Source of the DNA: Pelobates cultripes
Taxonomy: Eukaryota; Chordata; Amphibia; Anura; Pelobatidae
Reading direction: 5' to 3'
NCBI GenBank assembly: GCA_933207985.1
Contig: OW240918.1
Location: forward strand, 24,534,950-24,598,949
DNA length: 64,000 bases
In this document: positions 46,677 through 58,885 of the stretch, in pieces
Layout: each line of letters opens with the position of its first letter
How positions within the stretch are numbered: the first letter of the stretch is position 1
Made by a program: the position numbers and the translations under genes
Notes under the pieces: model-generated
The model's input: the letters and a program-made list of their open reading frames with translations, nothing else
What the model was told of the DNA's origin: nothing
Databases searched by the model: none

Positions 46677-48980
46677 GGGGCGGAGCTAGCCACTGAACAG
46701 CATGGACGCGTTTTAACAGTGTTTCGTACAAAGGAAGGTATACTCTGCAAACATCGGGCTCCAAATAAATTATAGGGCACCCAATAAGAGCTACACCATC
46801 CCAACAAACCCCCAGCAAAACGGGTGCACTCACCAAATATTTTCAGGACCAATCAGACCCAACCGCATCAACAGCAGGCCCCAATATGGTGCCGGAGTCC
46901 CCAGGCAATACCACACCGCCATCTAGCCCTCCTAACACTCCTCACCCCCTGCTGACTTGGAACTATGTGAGATTCTGCAGGTACTGCCTTCCATGCAAGA
47001 TCTAGCTAAAATGCTGGGGAAATTGGAGGTGTCCTTCCAAAACAAATTGGATGCAATTGGGACAGACCTACGCCATATGGGAAACAGAGTCTCCACGCTG
47101 GAGGACGACAGGTATACCATGTACTTCCAGGTACAACACATGCAGCTGACAGGTGAGCTGTGCGGAGGCTCACACACCTCACCTGTCAGCTATACAAAAA
47201 TCTCTTAATGACCTGGACAACAGAGATTGCCAAAACAACTTGAGAATTAAGGGGCTCCCAGAAAATGAACAAGAAAACCTCTCAATTACCTTACAAGAGC
47301 TATTCAGTCTTATCATGGAAAGATCCCCTGATGCACATATCCTACTGGACAGAGCACATAGAGCTCCCCACCCAGAGGCGTCGCAACCGATAAACCGAGG
47401 GATGAAATATATCGCCTCTACTGTTAGAAGTGTAAGGAGGAAATTCTCGGAGCCATGCGTTAATCCTCACAACCACTACTATACTGTTAGGCACTGATCT
47501 CCATCTACCTGGATTTATCCTGGATGACTCTGCAGGCTAAGTGTGCACTCAAGCCCATCACCGATAACCTCAGGACACGTAACCTTCGATACCGCTAGGG
47601 GCTTCCCCTTTGCTCTACATGTTACTTGCAGAGGATCTGTACACTCTATCTATTCCGTCAGATGTCCCGGCCTTTCTACAAGCCTTGTATTTGCTGGCGG
47701 TGCATGTTCAAGACTGTTCTATCTACACCGGCACCAATACTTCCATAAAGACCACGCTGGCAACATATCTCTATACCACTTGGACATTACTCACATATAG
47801 ACTCAGAACTAGAGGTTCCACTACAGCTTTACACATCAGAGACCTATTTGACATAAGAGAAACTGTAGCATTAATTATCTGCTTACCACTTTCCTACTCA
47901 CCCATCCCTCCTTCCCATCCTATGCACCCGTCTTCCCACTTCCCACATGTCCAAAAAAAAGAATAACCCCCTTTTCCACTCCCTTAATATAATTTAAATT
48001 TTTTTTTTAAATCTCCCACCTTTCAATCCCTTATATACTATGCCTCTCCTACCACCTTTCACAATATGGTACCATATCACCTCAGTTCTTTGGTATATAT
48101 GTCTGTTACTCCAGTATTGTATTAATGCTTTGTATCCGGGCATGGGGTGTGCTGGTCAGTCCTCCATTCAGGGCTCCATTCTGATACCTGTCATTGGCAC
48201 AAAGCTCAACACCTGCCCAGACCATGATCTCAGCGTACCGGTCACCCTTCCCTCTCCTAGAATAAGACCACTAGGGGACTAACAGGTTTCTTGGCCACTA
48301 TGATAATGGCATGTACTCCAACCTAAGATGCCTCAGGAGTGCAGACACACAGTGGTGTCCCCTCTCCCTCCCTGGCTTATTGCAGCTTAAATCTCTTACC
48401 CTACTTAGGAGAATGGAGGTTATAATGTTTCTATATGGGTATTCATATATTTTAAATCATATAATTTATGACCTCCTTTGTTACTGTAGGTTATATGTCA
48501 TCCCTAATGACCAAGTATAGTCCCCATCTTCTAGACCACTTGAGAGATGCACCACACAAAGGGTCCGCCAAATTACTCAGAGAAGGAGCAACGGTATTTC
48601 GATACAGGTCCCACGGAAATACCCCAATTACCTATCTTCTGAACAGCCCAACATATAAAGCCCACTACCATATCATTAATGTTACAAGGATTATCACCTT
48701 CTGACACAAATGGTGATATACACATATCTTTTTTTCCACCCTACTATATTTCGCTGATACACTCCTCACCCCCAAACGTACCAAACTTACGAATCTTAAA
48801 CGGTTTTCACTACGAAACAGAAATTTTTTTTCTTCTGTTAATACTCCACCTGGTATAACTACCCTTGAGGTGACACACAGAATCCCTAGTGGTAAACCAT
48901 CACCAACTAGGGATAGACACAGATGACCTTTTGTACCTGGGGAGTATATTCATATCCCTTCTACACACCTGCACAAGTGT
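46677..48980 (+). mobile_element. Old L1-like LINE with ORF1 remnants and no visible ORF2
   Basis: The G-rich start GGGGGCGGAGCTAGCC resembles the 5' end of the intact L1 at 37395. ORF1 remnants lie at about 46884-47700. 47700-48980 is spacer-like sequence of roughly the length of the intact element's inter-ORF region, and no endonuclease or RT motif follows. It also ends TTTATGTTCTTGTGTACATAG near 48990-49010, recalling the acceptor-like patch in the intact spacer. Either the 3' half was lost or it is an internally deleted, non-autonomous derivative. The end point is approximate. Confidence 0.6.
46884..47700 (+). pseudogene. Degenerate L1 ORF1
   Basis: One frame (46957-47208) carries a coiled-coil-like stretch (MLGKLEVSFQNKLDAIGTDL). 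A shifted frame (47153-47497) carries the RRM-like motif LRIKGLPENEQ and LLDRAHRAPHPEA, the equivalent of RAHR in intact ORF1. A further frame near 47545-47700 has a NLRYR-like C-terminal motif. At least two frameshifts and internal stops separate these parts. Sequence similarity to the intact ORF1 at 37494 is only at motif level, so it belongs to a different L1 lineage. Confidence 0.75.
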
Positions 48981-49080
48981 TTTTGTTTATGTTCTTGTGT
49001 ACATAGTTTGTTATAATTTTGTTTATTAGTCGCTGCCAGGGGACAATATCCAAAAACCTGGATTAATCAAGCAAATACAA

Positions 49081-52000
49081 GGGGAATTCTGAAATATGAA
49101 ATGTGTATTAAGCATATGACTGTCTAGTACCTGATATCAATTTACTGGCATGAATTTCCACCGATGATTCAAGTTAGACTGGTATATCGAGCATCATGGA
49201 AAGAGAAGTATCACTATTGGCAAATAAATGGTGTACTTACTGTATGTGATTTTTAAAGAAACAAAATAAAAAATATATTATCTCACCAAGCCTGTGAATA
49301 ACCCTTAACATTCCGTTACTGTTGGTATATACGATATACGTAACATTCTAAACTCCAACTGCATATGTTGAGATCACAAAAAGACGTTTAACCATATTTG
49401 CAATTAATGAGTTTGTATAAAGTTATTACAAACTATAGCCTTGAATTAATATTTTTAGATAGCTTTTTAAAAATAATACAATCTGTTAAAAAACCAAAAA
49501 CACACAAAAAAACTTTTTAAGAGTTAGCTACAAAAATACCCATATACTTTAAGGGTGACTTGTGTAGATAAATCATTAAAAGAAAAATGATTTTATAACC
49601 GATTTGTGATTATCTGAAAAGCTTATTACCAAAATATTAAAATTGAGGTCTATATAATTACCATTGGTTTCTTTATTGGGATGTATTATATGAAATGTCA
49701 TAAATGTGAACCTTATCTAGTTTGTTATGCTTATCTCTCTCCACGTCTTCCTTCCAAAATTAAAAAGATTAATATATTTGTTGTTGCTTTACTACACTGG
49801 TCAAAGAGAAATATTTTTGATTGACTTTTATATAATTATTTTTTTGAATTCCCATAGTTGAAAACATTTTTCGTATCATAAATAAAATAATGATAAATGC
49901 TTTCCAGAACAAATGTTTATTAAAAAAAATGATTGCAATTTGTAAGTGATGGAATGCTACATGATCTAAATCCTCACATTCATTTTCTACAAAATCCTCT
50001 AACTGAACATAATATTATTTTATAAGAAACCTTCAGTCATAGACAATGATATATCAACTTGTATTGAGCAGGTAGAACATTCTGCGATAGCACAAATGTT
50101 TAAATTACAAGCTGTAATTTATTCTTTATTTGGATTGAATGCATTCTTCCTGCACATAACCTCACTATTGACGTATTCATTTTAAAAAAAATGGCTTGTA
50201 CAAAATTCTACTTTGCTTGACTGAACGCACTGTTATCATCTTTTCTTTTCTGGGAATTAAATAAGTGACCCTTCCCCCCACCCGCCACACACACAAGTTG
50301 CAAAGTTTTTATTCGTAAATTAAAAGAGATTCTGATATGAATTGTACCAAATTATTTTCAACATGTTTGTTTCCATGTTTAACCGTTTGAGTATTAGCTA
50401 ATGTTAGCTAGTCACGTCCAACAGTTAAAATTTGTTATCTTTTGGAATTAAAAACCTTTGATCCCATAAAAATACTTTTATTTTCTAGTATTTCTTTATT
50501 ATCCACCGATTCTGGAATTCCTGTAACGTAAGGGTGGCAGAAAGTTCAAAGAAAGGTATCGAGGTCCAAAAATCTTCTGGAACCTTTTTATAGGTCTTAT
50601 GAAATGCATGTATTAAATGAAAAAATAGTCATAAAAATAAACCAAGAAAAAGATGAAAATGCCTTAATTCTTAGCATTTTAACCCACGCAAACAATCAAT
50701 ATAGTGAATTATAATTGGGATGTAATGAAAAATTTCCAAAACAAATGCACTCAGAAAATATAAATATGGGTCTAATCAGTGATATAGGGTACACAATGTT
50801 TCCAGCAGAAGATAGGAATAACCTACAGAAAGATTTCCATAAGAGGTTAAAAAACTGAATTCTCAGATTTTCATGGCTTGGTTAAATGTATTATCAAATG
50901 TAAAAGTTAAAACATCCAATTTTAAACACATTACCAACTACATAAAATAGGTATCGTACCTGTAGATTAGTCCAACAAAATGTATTATAATTGCTTAGAT
51001 TTTATATAAAGTCCCTCTTCTCTCTAGGGAGAATTAGAAGGCAAGGTTGGAAGGGAAGAGGGGGGTATGGAATTGAAGACCATGGGGGATGACTGGGAAA
51101 AGTAAATGGGTAAGGCAAGGGGAAGAGAAAAATAGGATAAAGCTTTAGCAAGAGGATCAATAACTAAATAATTGAAATTCGAAAAAAACAAAACATAATT
51201 AATTGCACTTCCTGTAGTATCTTTTTTTCCACATTTTTTTTGTGTTTTCTCAGATTTATGGAAAAATAAGTTATTATAAAGCATCAACATGATTTTGCAT
51301 CTAACTCCAACTAAAAAAAAGAATGCAAGAGGATGTTTATGTGAGTTTGGCATCTGTAGATATTTTGCAGTAAACCAGTCAGTGCCTAATAAAATGTACA
51401 GACTTGGTACAATGACTGCGTTTAGGATTGACATGGCTTGCTTTTAAATTGGATTTCAAACCTTTTCCTTACTCTGCATATCCCATCCAGATCCATTAGG
51501 CATCTAGGATACAGCGAAGATTAAAGCAAGATGCATTGCAAAATGTTGCACGCTAAGTGCTTTAGTAATTAATTAAACATAACAGGTGACGGACTAAAGA
51601 CATTGACTGAAAGTTTTCTAACGTTCTTGTTATAAATGAAATGCTGCACAGTAACATTAATGCGACCTTGTTTAAAGTGCGAAAAGAGGAAGGAGACATT
51701 TTTCAAAACCATTATTATTATTTCAAATTATAACATATTTTCTTTATGTATGTATATATTTGTCTCTCTCACTCACTCGGTCCCTTGTTCTCTTTAAGAA
51801 TAAAATCATATGGAGATGTACTGACATGAAACCTACTAATCAGTATAATGATGTGCACTATACAAAGGCCCGGTGGCATATCCCTAACAGAAAATGATTT
51901 GATGTATGGATACATACAAGGGCATTGTCCTATTTGAGCTGTGATGGCTTGACAACGTATTTGTAAGATTAGCAGGTGATTTACTAAACTCTAAATTGTT

Positions 52001-52709
52001 GGAGAAATGCAGCAAGCTGAAGTTTGAATAGTCTGAGTTGAATAGTCTAAAACTATAACTGATCTAGATGGTTTTGCCAGATCAGTTTTTTTTTTATTAT
52101 TAGTATTTTAATTTGATGTTATTTGAAGTTTCGTGAATAACTCAACTGACATGGATCAAATCTCCATTTTAGTTAAATCTTACATTTTTTTCAACGATTT
52201 CTATTTTCAGATTTTTCACGTCTGTTCTCAGAATACCACAATGTGCCATTTAGTGTGTAGAACTCAATGTGTATCCATTACGGCATTCTGCCAAGTGTTG
52301 ACGGTGGCGTATTACCTGTGTATACCTTTAAATGGAAAAAAGTGATGTGTTAATTAACAATCATAATGAGAAATAATAAAAAATATAGTTATGCAGCAAC
52401 ACAAGCAATCTCATTTGCAAGGTGCATGAATTATATGACCAAAAAATAAATGACAAATTATACAATATTGGACAGGAAATGGTGATATGAATACCAGCTA
52501 TGCATTATGTCAGTCCACGTGACATCACAAGTCGCACGTTGTATACAGAAATAGAATTAGCATACATAGTGTGTAAATTGTGTATACAGAGACATGTGTA
52601 ATATTATAATTGCTTGCTGCCTACCTTGGATGAACTGGAAATGATGTTTAAAACCCAAACTAATTTGAAACTAATATGATCCCATATGATAAAGAAATAG
52701 TGTATAGAA
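49081..52709. other. AT-rich non-coding stretch
   Basis: About 3.6 kb with few repeats and no supported gene. It is the longest stretch without an identified transposon, so it is the best place to look for conserved non-coding elements; I cannot test conservation here. (CACA) and poly-C near 50275-50295. The 136-residue minus frame at 51024-51434 has no domain. Confidence 0.55.
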
Positions 52710-52845
52710 CAGGGACAGGCAGCCTTCTGAACTCCAGATATTTTGGACTACATCTCCCCTGATGCTTTGCAAGCAATATGGCTGTAAGAGAATTATGGTA
52801 GATGTAGTCCACAACATCTGGAGTGCTGAAAGTTGCCTACAACTG
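52710..52845. mobile_element. hAT-like MITE (136 bp)
   Basis: Palindromic element: GGACTACATCTCCC on the left pairs with GATGTAGTCC on the right, and AACTCCAGAT pairs with ATCTGGAGT. It starts CAGGGACAGGCAGCC and ends TTGCCTACAACTG. The flanks GTATAGAA (52702-52709) and CTATAGAG (52846-52853) match at 6 of 8 positions, consistent with an aged hAT target duplication. Confidence 0.8.
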
Positions 52846-53252
52846 CTATAGAGCAACAATGCTGTATTGGGGCATTTACCTGTCTGGATGAAAAAGACCT
52901 GCTTTAAGGAACTTTGTTGAAAATTCTTGAAACTGGATATGGAGCGATGTGTCGAAGAATTACTACGCTGCTTTCCATTTATCCTGGTAAGATAAGCAGA
53001 AATACAGAAATCATAGGCGTGTGCATGGGGTGTGCCTTGGCACACCCTAATCACACCTCCGTGCGGCACTGCCTTAGGGCAGACTAACATGTACAACCGG
53101 GGACCCGACACAGGAGGGGGCCTGGCGGCTTGCCCACAATGCCTCCGGGTGCAAGGCCTCTCCTGTCAGTCTGCTCTGATGAAGATCCAGCCTCAGTCTG
53201 CAGCTCCACCGGGATTGAGCTGCAGACTGAAGTGTCTCGCAATCTCCAGCCT

Positions 53253-53292
53253 GTCAGAGCGTTGCCGTGGGTTACCACGGCAATGCTCTGAC
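53253..53292. repeat. Hairpin in the hAT-like element
   Basis: GTCAGAGCGTTGCCGTGG and CCACGGCAATGCTCTGAC are inverted with one G-T wobble and a four-base loop. The same hairpin core recurs at 63360-63395 and, more diverged, at 58406-58474. Confidence 0.85.
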
Positions 53293-53394
53293 TGACTGGA
53301 GATCACGAGTCTCACCATGTGGTCTGCAGATCACTCCCGGCGGAGCTGCAGACTGAAGAGAGAGGGCACCCACTGGACCACCAAGGAAGGTATT

Positions 53395-54075
53395 TAAACC
53401 CCCCTCTGCCCCCTGTCACTCACTGCCCCTCCACCCCCCTACCCCCTGTCAATGCCCCTCCTCCCCTCTACCCCCTGTTGCTGTCCCTCCACCCCCCTTA
53501 CCCCTGTCACTGCCCCTCCACCCCCATTACCCCGTCACTGCCCCTCCAACCCCACTTACCCCTCTCACTGCCTCTTCACCCCCACATCCTGTCACTGCCA
53601 CCCCAACCCCCTGTCACTGCCCCTCTATCCCCTATCCCCTGTCACTGCCCCCTAACCCCTGTTGCTGACCCTCTACCCCCTAACCCCTCTCACTGCCTCT
53701 TCACCCCACATCCTGTCACTGCCCCTCCACCCCAACCCCTTGTCACTGCCCCTAACCCCTGTCACTGACCCTCTATCCCTGCTACCCCCTGTCATTGCCC
53801 CTCCCACACCCCTACCCCCTGTTGCTGTCCCTCTACCCCCTAACCCCTGTTGCTGTCCCTCTATCCCCCTAACCCCTGTCGTTGCCCCTCCACCCCTACC
53901 CCTGTTGCTGTCCCTCTACCCCCCTAACCCGTTGCTGTCCCTCTATCCCCTAACCCCTGCCGCTGCCCCCTCCACCCCCAACCCCTGTCACTGCCCCTCT
54001 ACCCCCAACCCCTGTCCGTGCCCCTCCACCCCCTACCCCCTGTCACTGCCCCTCCACCCCCCTAACCCCTGTCGC
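53395..54075 (+). repeat. CCCCT-rich minisatellite
   Basis: Irregular units of about 25-35 bp containing CCCCTGTCACTGCCCCTCCA or CCCTGTTGCTGTCCCTCTA. The long plus-strand frame over it (Pro/Leu/Ser/Cys-rich) is a repeat artefact, not a gene. Confidence 0.9.
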
Positions 54076-54079
54076 CCAC

Positions 54080-54370
54080 ACAGTGCACCTCTAACAATCA
54101 TACACACTGTACCCTCCACACACTGCATCCCTCACAATCACACACACACTGTACCCCTCACAATTACACACTGTACCCCTTACAATTACACACACATTAC
54201 CCCTCACAATCACACCACACAGTACCTTTCACAATTACACACACACACTGTACCCCTCGCAATCACACACACTGCACCCCCTACACGCTGCACTGCTCAC
54301 AATCACACACACACTGCACAACTCACAATCACACACACACTGCACTGCTCACAATCACAAACACTGCACC
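54080..54370 (+). repeat. ACACACTG minisatellite
   Basis: Units of about 24-28 bp such as CTCACAATCACACACACTG. Strong CA bias. Frames across it are composition artefacts. The ACACACTGCA element is shared with the arrays at 57370 and 63720. Confidence 0.88.
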
Positions 54371-54515
54371 TATGTATATTTGTATTTGTATATATATATG
54401 TGTGTATGTATGTATGTATATATATATGTACATATACATATACACGCGACGTGTGTGTTTGTGCTTTAGGGTGCACACCCTAATGCAACAGGCTGTGCAC
54501 GTCTATGACAGAAAT

Positions 54516-55337
54516 TACCTACATTTAGCTGAGCACATGATGTTTCATCGGATATTTCTATACTAAAATGCAAGTGTCGTGCAACATCTTTATACTGACT
54601 GAACCATTGTTCTACGTGTTGACAGAACACATCACCCAGTGGCTTACTATATAAAGAAGGGCAACGAGGAGAATAATTAAAGTCATAGTGAAAATATTTG
54701 TAAAGAACAGAGATCATGTGCTGGAAATGCATTTTACGTGCAGTTATTCAAAGAGAAAGTAACTTTAAATTCAAATAAGCTGCATGGTCCTGGCATCTAC
54801 ACAGACAAAACGTGGCAAATTGAGAACCAAATGGTGCAGCGCAATTTTAGGAATAGAGAGCGACATGTTTGTCACATTGGTGTATACATACAGACCTAAA
54901 GTAACCAAGAAACTGTCAATGCGCCTTACCTGGCTGTAACAAGATGTGATGAAAGATGAATTCTTGAAACACATGTCTAAGGCAGGGACTGTAGTAGTAG
55001 TAGGGAACATTCCATGTGAGCAACTGGTAGCTCAGTGTTAGTTAACTTTTAAATGTTCACATAATGCTGTGCAAATATAATAATACATTAGCAAATATAA
55101 TAATAGATTTTCATGTATCGCCCCGATAACATGATACCCTTACACGCACTGCTTTACCAATGTGAGCGTTCTGTGATCTGATGACCTGCAGATCACTTTG
55201 AAGATAGGATCGGAGTTCAATATCATTGGTGAATAACCAAATGAGCCTAGGATCATCTGTGAAGCCATGAATTCTGTGGTGGTGGCAATGGGCCTGTCAC
55301 TAGCCTAGCTAATTTGAATGTCATTCACAATGTTTAC
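54516..55337. other. AT-rich non-coding stretch
   Basis: No feature recognised. Confidence 0.55.
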
Positions 55338-55936
55338 TTAAAGGAGCTCTATAGGGTCAGGAACACAAACATGTATTCCTGACCCGATAGGGTTAAAACC
55401 ACCAACTAGTCACCCTGGTCCCCTTATGCCTCCCTAAATATAGAAATCGCACATGTTTTGAAGTCTGGAGCTGCTTGCATTGTCACTGTTTCCTTTAGAC
55501 CTGCCCACTGCCTGCTGACATCATCAGAAGTGGTGGCCTGATCCAATCACAATGCTTCCCCATAGGATTGGCTGAGACTGTCAAGGAGGCAGATCAGGGG
55601 CAGAGCCAGCATGATTCAAACACAGCCCTGACCAATCAGCATCTCCTCATAGAGATGAACTGATTCAATGTATCTCTATGAGGAAAGTTGAGTGTCTGCA
55701 TGCAGTAGGAGGAGATACTGAATGTTTGGATGCATTTTAGGCAGCCATGACCCAGGAAGGATCTCTAACAGCTATCTGAGGAGTGGCCAGTGAAGTTATC
55801 ACTAGGCTGTAGTGTAAACACTGCATTTTCTCTGAAAAGACAGTGTTTACAGCGAAAAGCCTGAAGGGAATGATTATACTCACCAGAACAAATACAATAA
55901 GCTGTAGTTGTTCTGGTGACTATAGTGTCCCTTTAA
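55338..55936 (+). mobile_element. T2/Kolobok-type MITE, long subfamily (599 bp)
   Basis: Left TTAAAGGAGCTCTATAGGGT, right ACTATAGTGTCCCTTTAA. Its interior parallels the 23484 copy (CAGGAACACAAACATGTATT, GGATTGGCTGAGACTGTC). The right terminus is followed by a second partial terminus, 55940-55959. Confidence 0.85.
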
Positions 55937-55939
55937 CAT

Positions 55940-55969
55940 TATATAGTGTCCCTTTAACTTTAAAGGAAC
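55940..55969 (+). repeat. Duplicated T2 right terminus
   Basis: ATATAGTGTCCCTTTAA repeats the right end of the preceding MITE, and TTTAAAGGAAC follows directly, giving a back-to-back terminus pair. It may be the footprint of a second, deleted copy. Confidence 0.7.
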
Positions 55970-57312
55970 CCTACTACTATTGCTAGCCTGACCCTTATTT
56001 TACAAGTTCATGTAATATTCATATTTATAATGATACATTGTGTGCTATGAAAAAACAAACACAAATAATATTAATCTAAAATTTAGATCCTGATGTGATA
56101 TGAATCGGAGATCATATTTTCCACAAATATATGTATCTATTGCACAAATATATGAAATATTTTTAATTGAGTCACATATAAAACAATTATGTGAATGGAT
56201 TAAAACAATGCACAGCACTATGTCATGAAAAGTCTAAAGCAACAATTAGTATGTTACAAACAATACAACATGCTTAGTAATGTTTCTTGTGAACACTTTG
56301 CAGGTAGAATAAGGTGAAACTTGGAGACGTTCTTAATGTTGCAGAAGAAAAGTAAAAAAATAGGCTTATGTAGGAGTACAAACTCTAGTAAGTAAAACAA
56401 GGAAATATGAAAGCTTGTAAAAAAAATACTCTGTAAGCACTGCCTAAATTTAAATATCCTACCTTTTGAGGTAAAATAGATACCTCAGAGTAATTTCACC
56501 AAACAGGAAGGGGGAGAAAGTATAAATATGAAATAAATAGTAATGGCCCAGCACAACAAGGCATTTCGACAGTTAAATAATAATAAAGAAAAGTGAAATA
56601 TAAAGTTAAAGATTTGAATTAAAGGACGGGGATGTCCCATTGTGAATTTGTGAATATCTGGAATCAGTCCAATATATAGTAGGTGTCTGTAAATAAAATG
56701 AAGCAGTACAGTTAAGGAGTCCCACACCAGGCTGAAGTTTATTAAAAATAATAATTGACTGAATTAATAGTTTTATTCATAATTAAATAATCCATTTTAC
56801 AAATTGAGGAAAATTTGAATGACGTGGAATAAAATGTATCAGGGATTTTGCTCCCCTGATAATTTACTTACGTTAACATTTGTCATTCAGCTAAATTAAG
56901 AGACGGTCTAAAATAGCATTTCAAAAATACTCTCCTGAAAAATATAAATAGATGACAGCGGGCCGTACAGCATTCTGACATCTATCACATAGTTACTATT
57001 TCCAAGGAAACCAGTATCTTTGCACTCAGCATATACTGTAGCTCTGATTAAGATGCAAAAAAGAAACACATTTTATATTGTGAACTATAATACTCGGTTA
57101 GTTGCAAACATTAAATTTTAATGAGTTAGCCTACATAGGTCACCATGTTATTGTGTCCATCGTGTGATAAAACAGCTAAAGCGATACATTATCGTCTGTT
57201 TCTCTATTCTGTTGCTATCACTAAAGAATTTATCACATCCAATAATGTTAAGGATAAGAATTAGCACACAAATAAGATCTGAGTTTTTCTGCATCAGCGT
57301 GTGGGATAAGGT
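55970..57312. other. AT-rich non-coding stretch
   Basis: No gene or named repeat. Confidence 0.55.
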
Positions 57313-57369
57313 GTTACCAGCAGGGCTGCCATCAAGAGCTTGTCCCTGAGTCTACACACAGGGCCCACC

Positions 57370-58190
57370 CCCAAGTCCACACACATGGATAAAGTTGATG
57401 CTGTGTGTGTGTGTGTTTAATAGATGTAGTGTGTGTATTTAGTGAATGCTAGGTGGGTGTGTATATAAATAGTGGATGCAGCGTGTTAGTGTATAATGGA
57501 TGCAGTATGTGTACTGGATGCACTGCCTTTTTATTTGTAGTGAATGCGGTGTGTGTAGTGTATGCAGTGTTTGTAGTGGATGTAGTGTCTTTGAAGTGGA
57601 TGCAGTGTGTGTAGTGGATAAAGTGTGCGAATTGTGAGTAGTGGATGCGGTGTGTAGTAGATGTGTTTGTATAGTGTATGCAATGTGTGTGTTTTTGTAG
57701 TAGATGTAGTGTCTGTGTTTGTGTAGTGGATGCAGTGTGTGTGTTTGTGTAATGGATGTACTGTGTGTAGTGCATGCAGTGTCTGTGTAGTGGATGCAGT
57801 GTGTCTTTATGTATTGTATGCAGTGTGTTTACTGGATACAGAGTCTGTGTCTGTGTAGTGGATGCAGTGTGTGTGTTTTTTAGTGGATACTGTGCCTGTG
57901 TTTTTGAAGTTGGTACAGTGTGTGTAGTGGATGCACTGTCTGTGTTGGGTAGTGGATGCAGTGTGTGATTTTGAAGTAGTTGCAGCGTTTTTGTTTGTGT
58001 AGTTGATATAGTGTGTGTAGTGGACGCATTGTCTGTGTAGTGGATGCAGTGAGTGTTTTTGTGTGGATGTAGTAGTGTGCAGTGTTGTGAATGTAGTGTG
58101 CGCAGTGGATGCAGTGTCTGTGTTGATGTAATGGATTCAGTGTGTGTAGTAAATGCATTGTCTGTATGTTCAGTGCATGCAGTGTGTGTT
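57370..58190. repeat. GTGTAGTGGATGCAGTG minisatellite
   Basis: Irregular units, many of 18-35 bp, containing GTGTAGTGGATGCAGTGTGT; the complement reads ACACACTGCATCCACTACAC. The 269-residue Thr/His-rich minus frame (57449-58258) is an artefact of the array, not a gene. Confidence 0.9.
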
Positions 58191-58885
58191 TGAGATGTTA
58201 AATAAGGCCAGGAGAGGTAAGCAGTTTTTTTTTTAAATTGATTGTACTTATTTCCCATCCCCCTTCTTACCTGTGGCCAGAAAAGGGGAACACTAGATTC
58301 TCTAGTGGTCTGGTGTCATACCCTATTTGTACAATGCAGAGGGGGCCAATGAGCTTCATCTTTCATCTCCAGCAGCAGGTCCTCTCCTTCTCTTGTGAGC
58401 TGTGGGTTGCCATGGAAATGCTGTGGAATTAATTGTGCGCAGCGTGGAGCATTGTCATGGCAACCCATGGCAACACTCTTGTGGCTTGCAAGAGAAGGAG
58501 AGGGTTTCCTGCCCAGCTGCTTGAGGTTGAAGATGGGTCTTCTGGTCCCCCTCTTCATTGTACAAGCTAGCAGGGGCCAGCAACTATATATACACTGCTC
58601 AAAAAAATAAAGGGAACACTTAAACAACACCATGTAACTCCAAGTCAATCACACCTCAAATCAAACTGTCCACTTAGGAAGCAACACTGAGTGACAATCA
58701 ATTCTACATGCTGTTGTGAAAATGGGATAGACAACAGGTGGAAATTATAGGCAATTAGCAAGACACCCCCAATAAAGGAGTGGTTCTGTAGGTGGTGACC
58801 ACAGACCACTTCTCAGTTCCTATGCTTCCTGTGTGATGTTTTGGTCACTTTTGAATGCTGGCGGTGCTTTCACTCTAGTGGTAGC

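Larger units (their letters stand above)
53012..54507. mobile_element. hAT-like non-autonomous element carrying minisatellites (1,496 bp)
   Basis: A perfect 8 bp duplication, ACAGAAAT, flanks it at 53004-53011 and 54508-54515. Its ends, CATAGGCGTGTGCA and TGCACGTCTATG, are inverted, and the subterminal TGGCACACCCTAA and TTAGGGTGCACACC also pair. Interior, left to right: a hairpin region (53150-53400), a CCCCT-rich minisatellite (53395-54075), an ACACACTG minisatellite (54080-54370) and TATG repeats (54370-54450). No transposase; mobilisation would be in trans by a hAT enzyme. Confidence 0.85.

Noticed and set aside
49081..52709. Possible host exons in the repeat-poor stretch
   Set aside because: No open frame had a known domain or a convincing splice pair; conservation could not be tested.
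53319..54483. Proline-rich plus-strand frames of 149 and 273 residues
   Set aside because: They lie wholly in the CCCCT and ACACACTG minisatellites of a hAT-like element; no start context, domain or splice signal.
57449..58258. 269-residue Thr/His-rich minus-strand frame
   Set aside because: Translation of the ACACACTGCA array; the amino-acid pattern follows the repeat unit.
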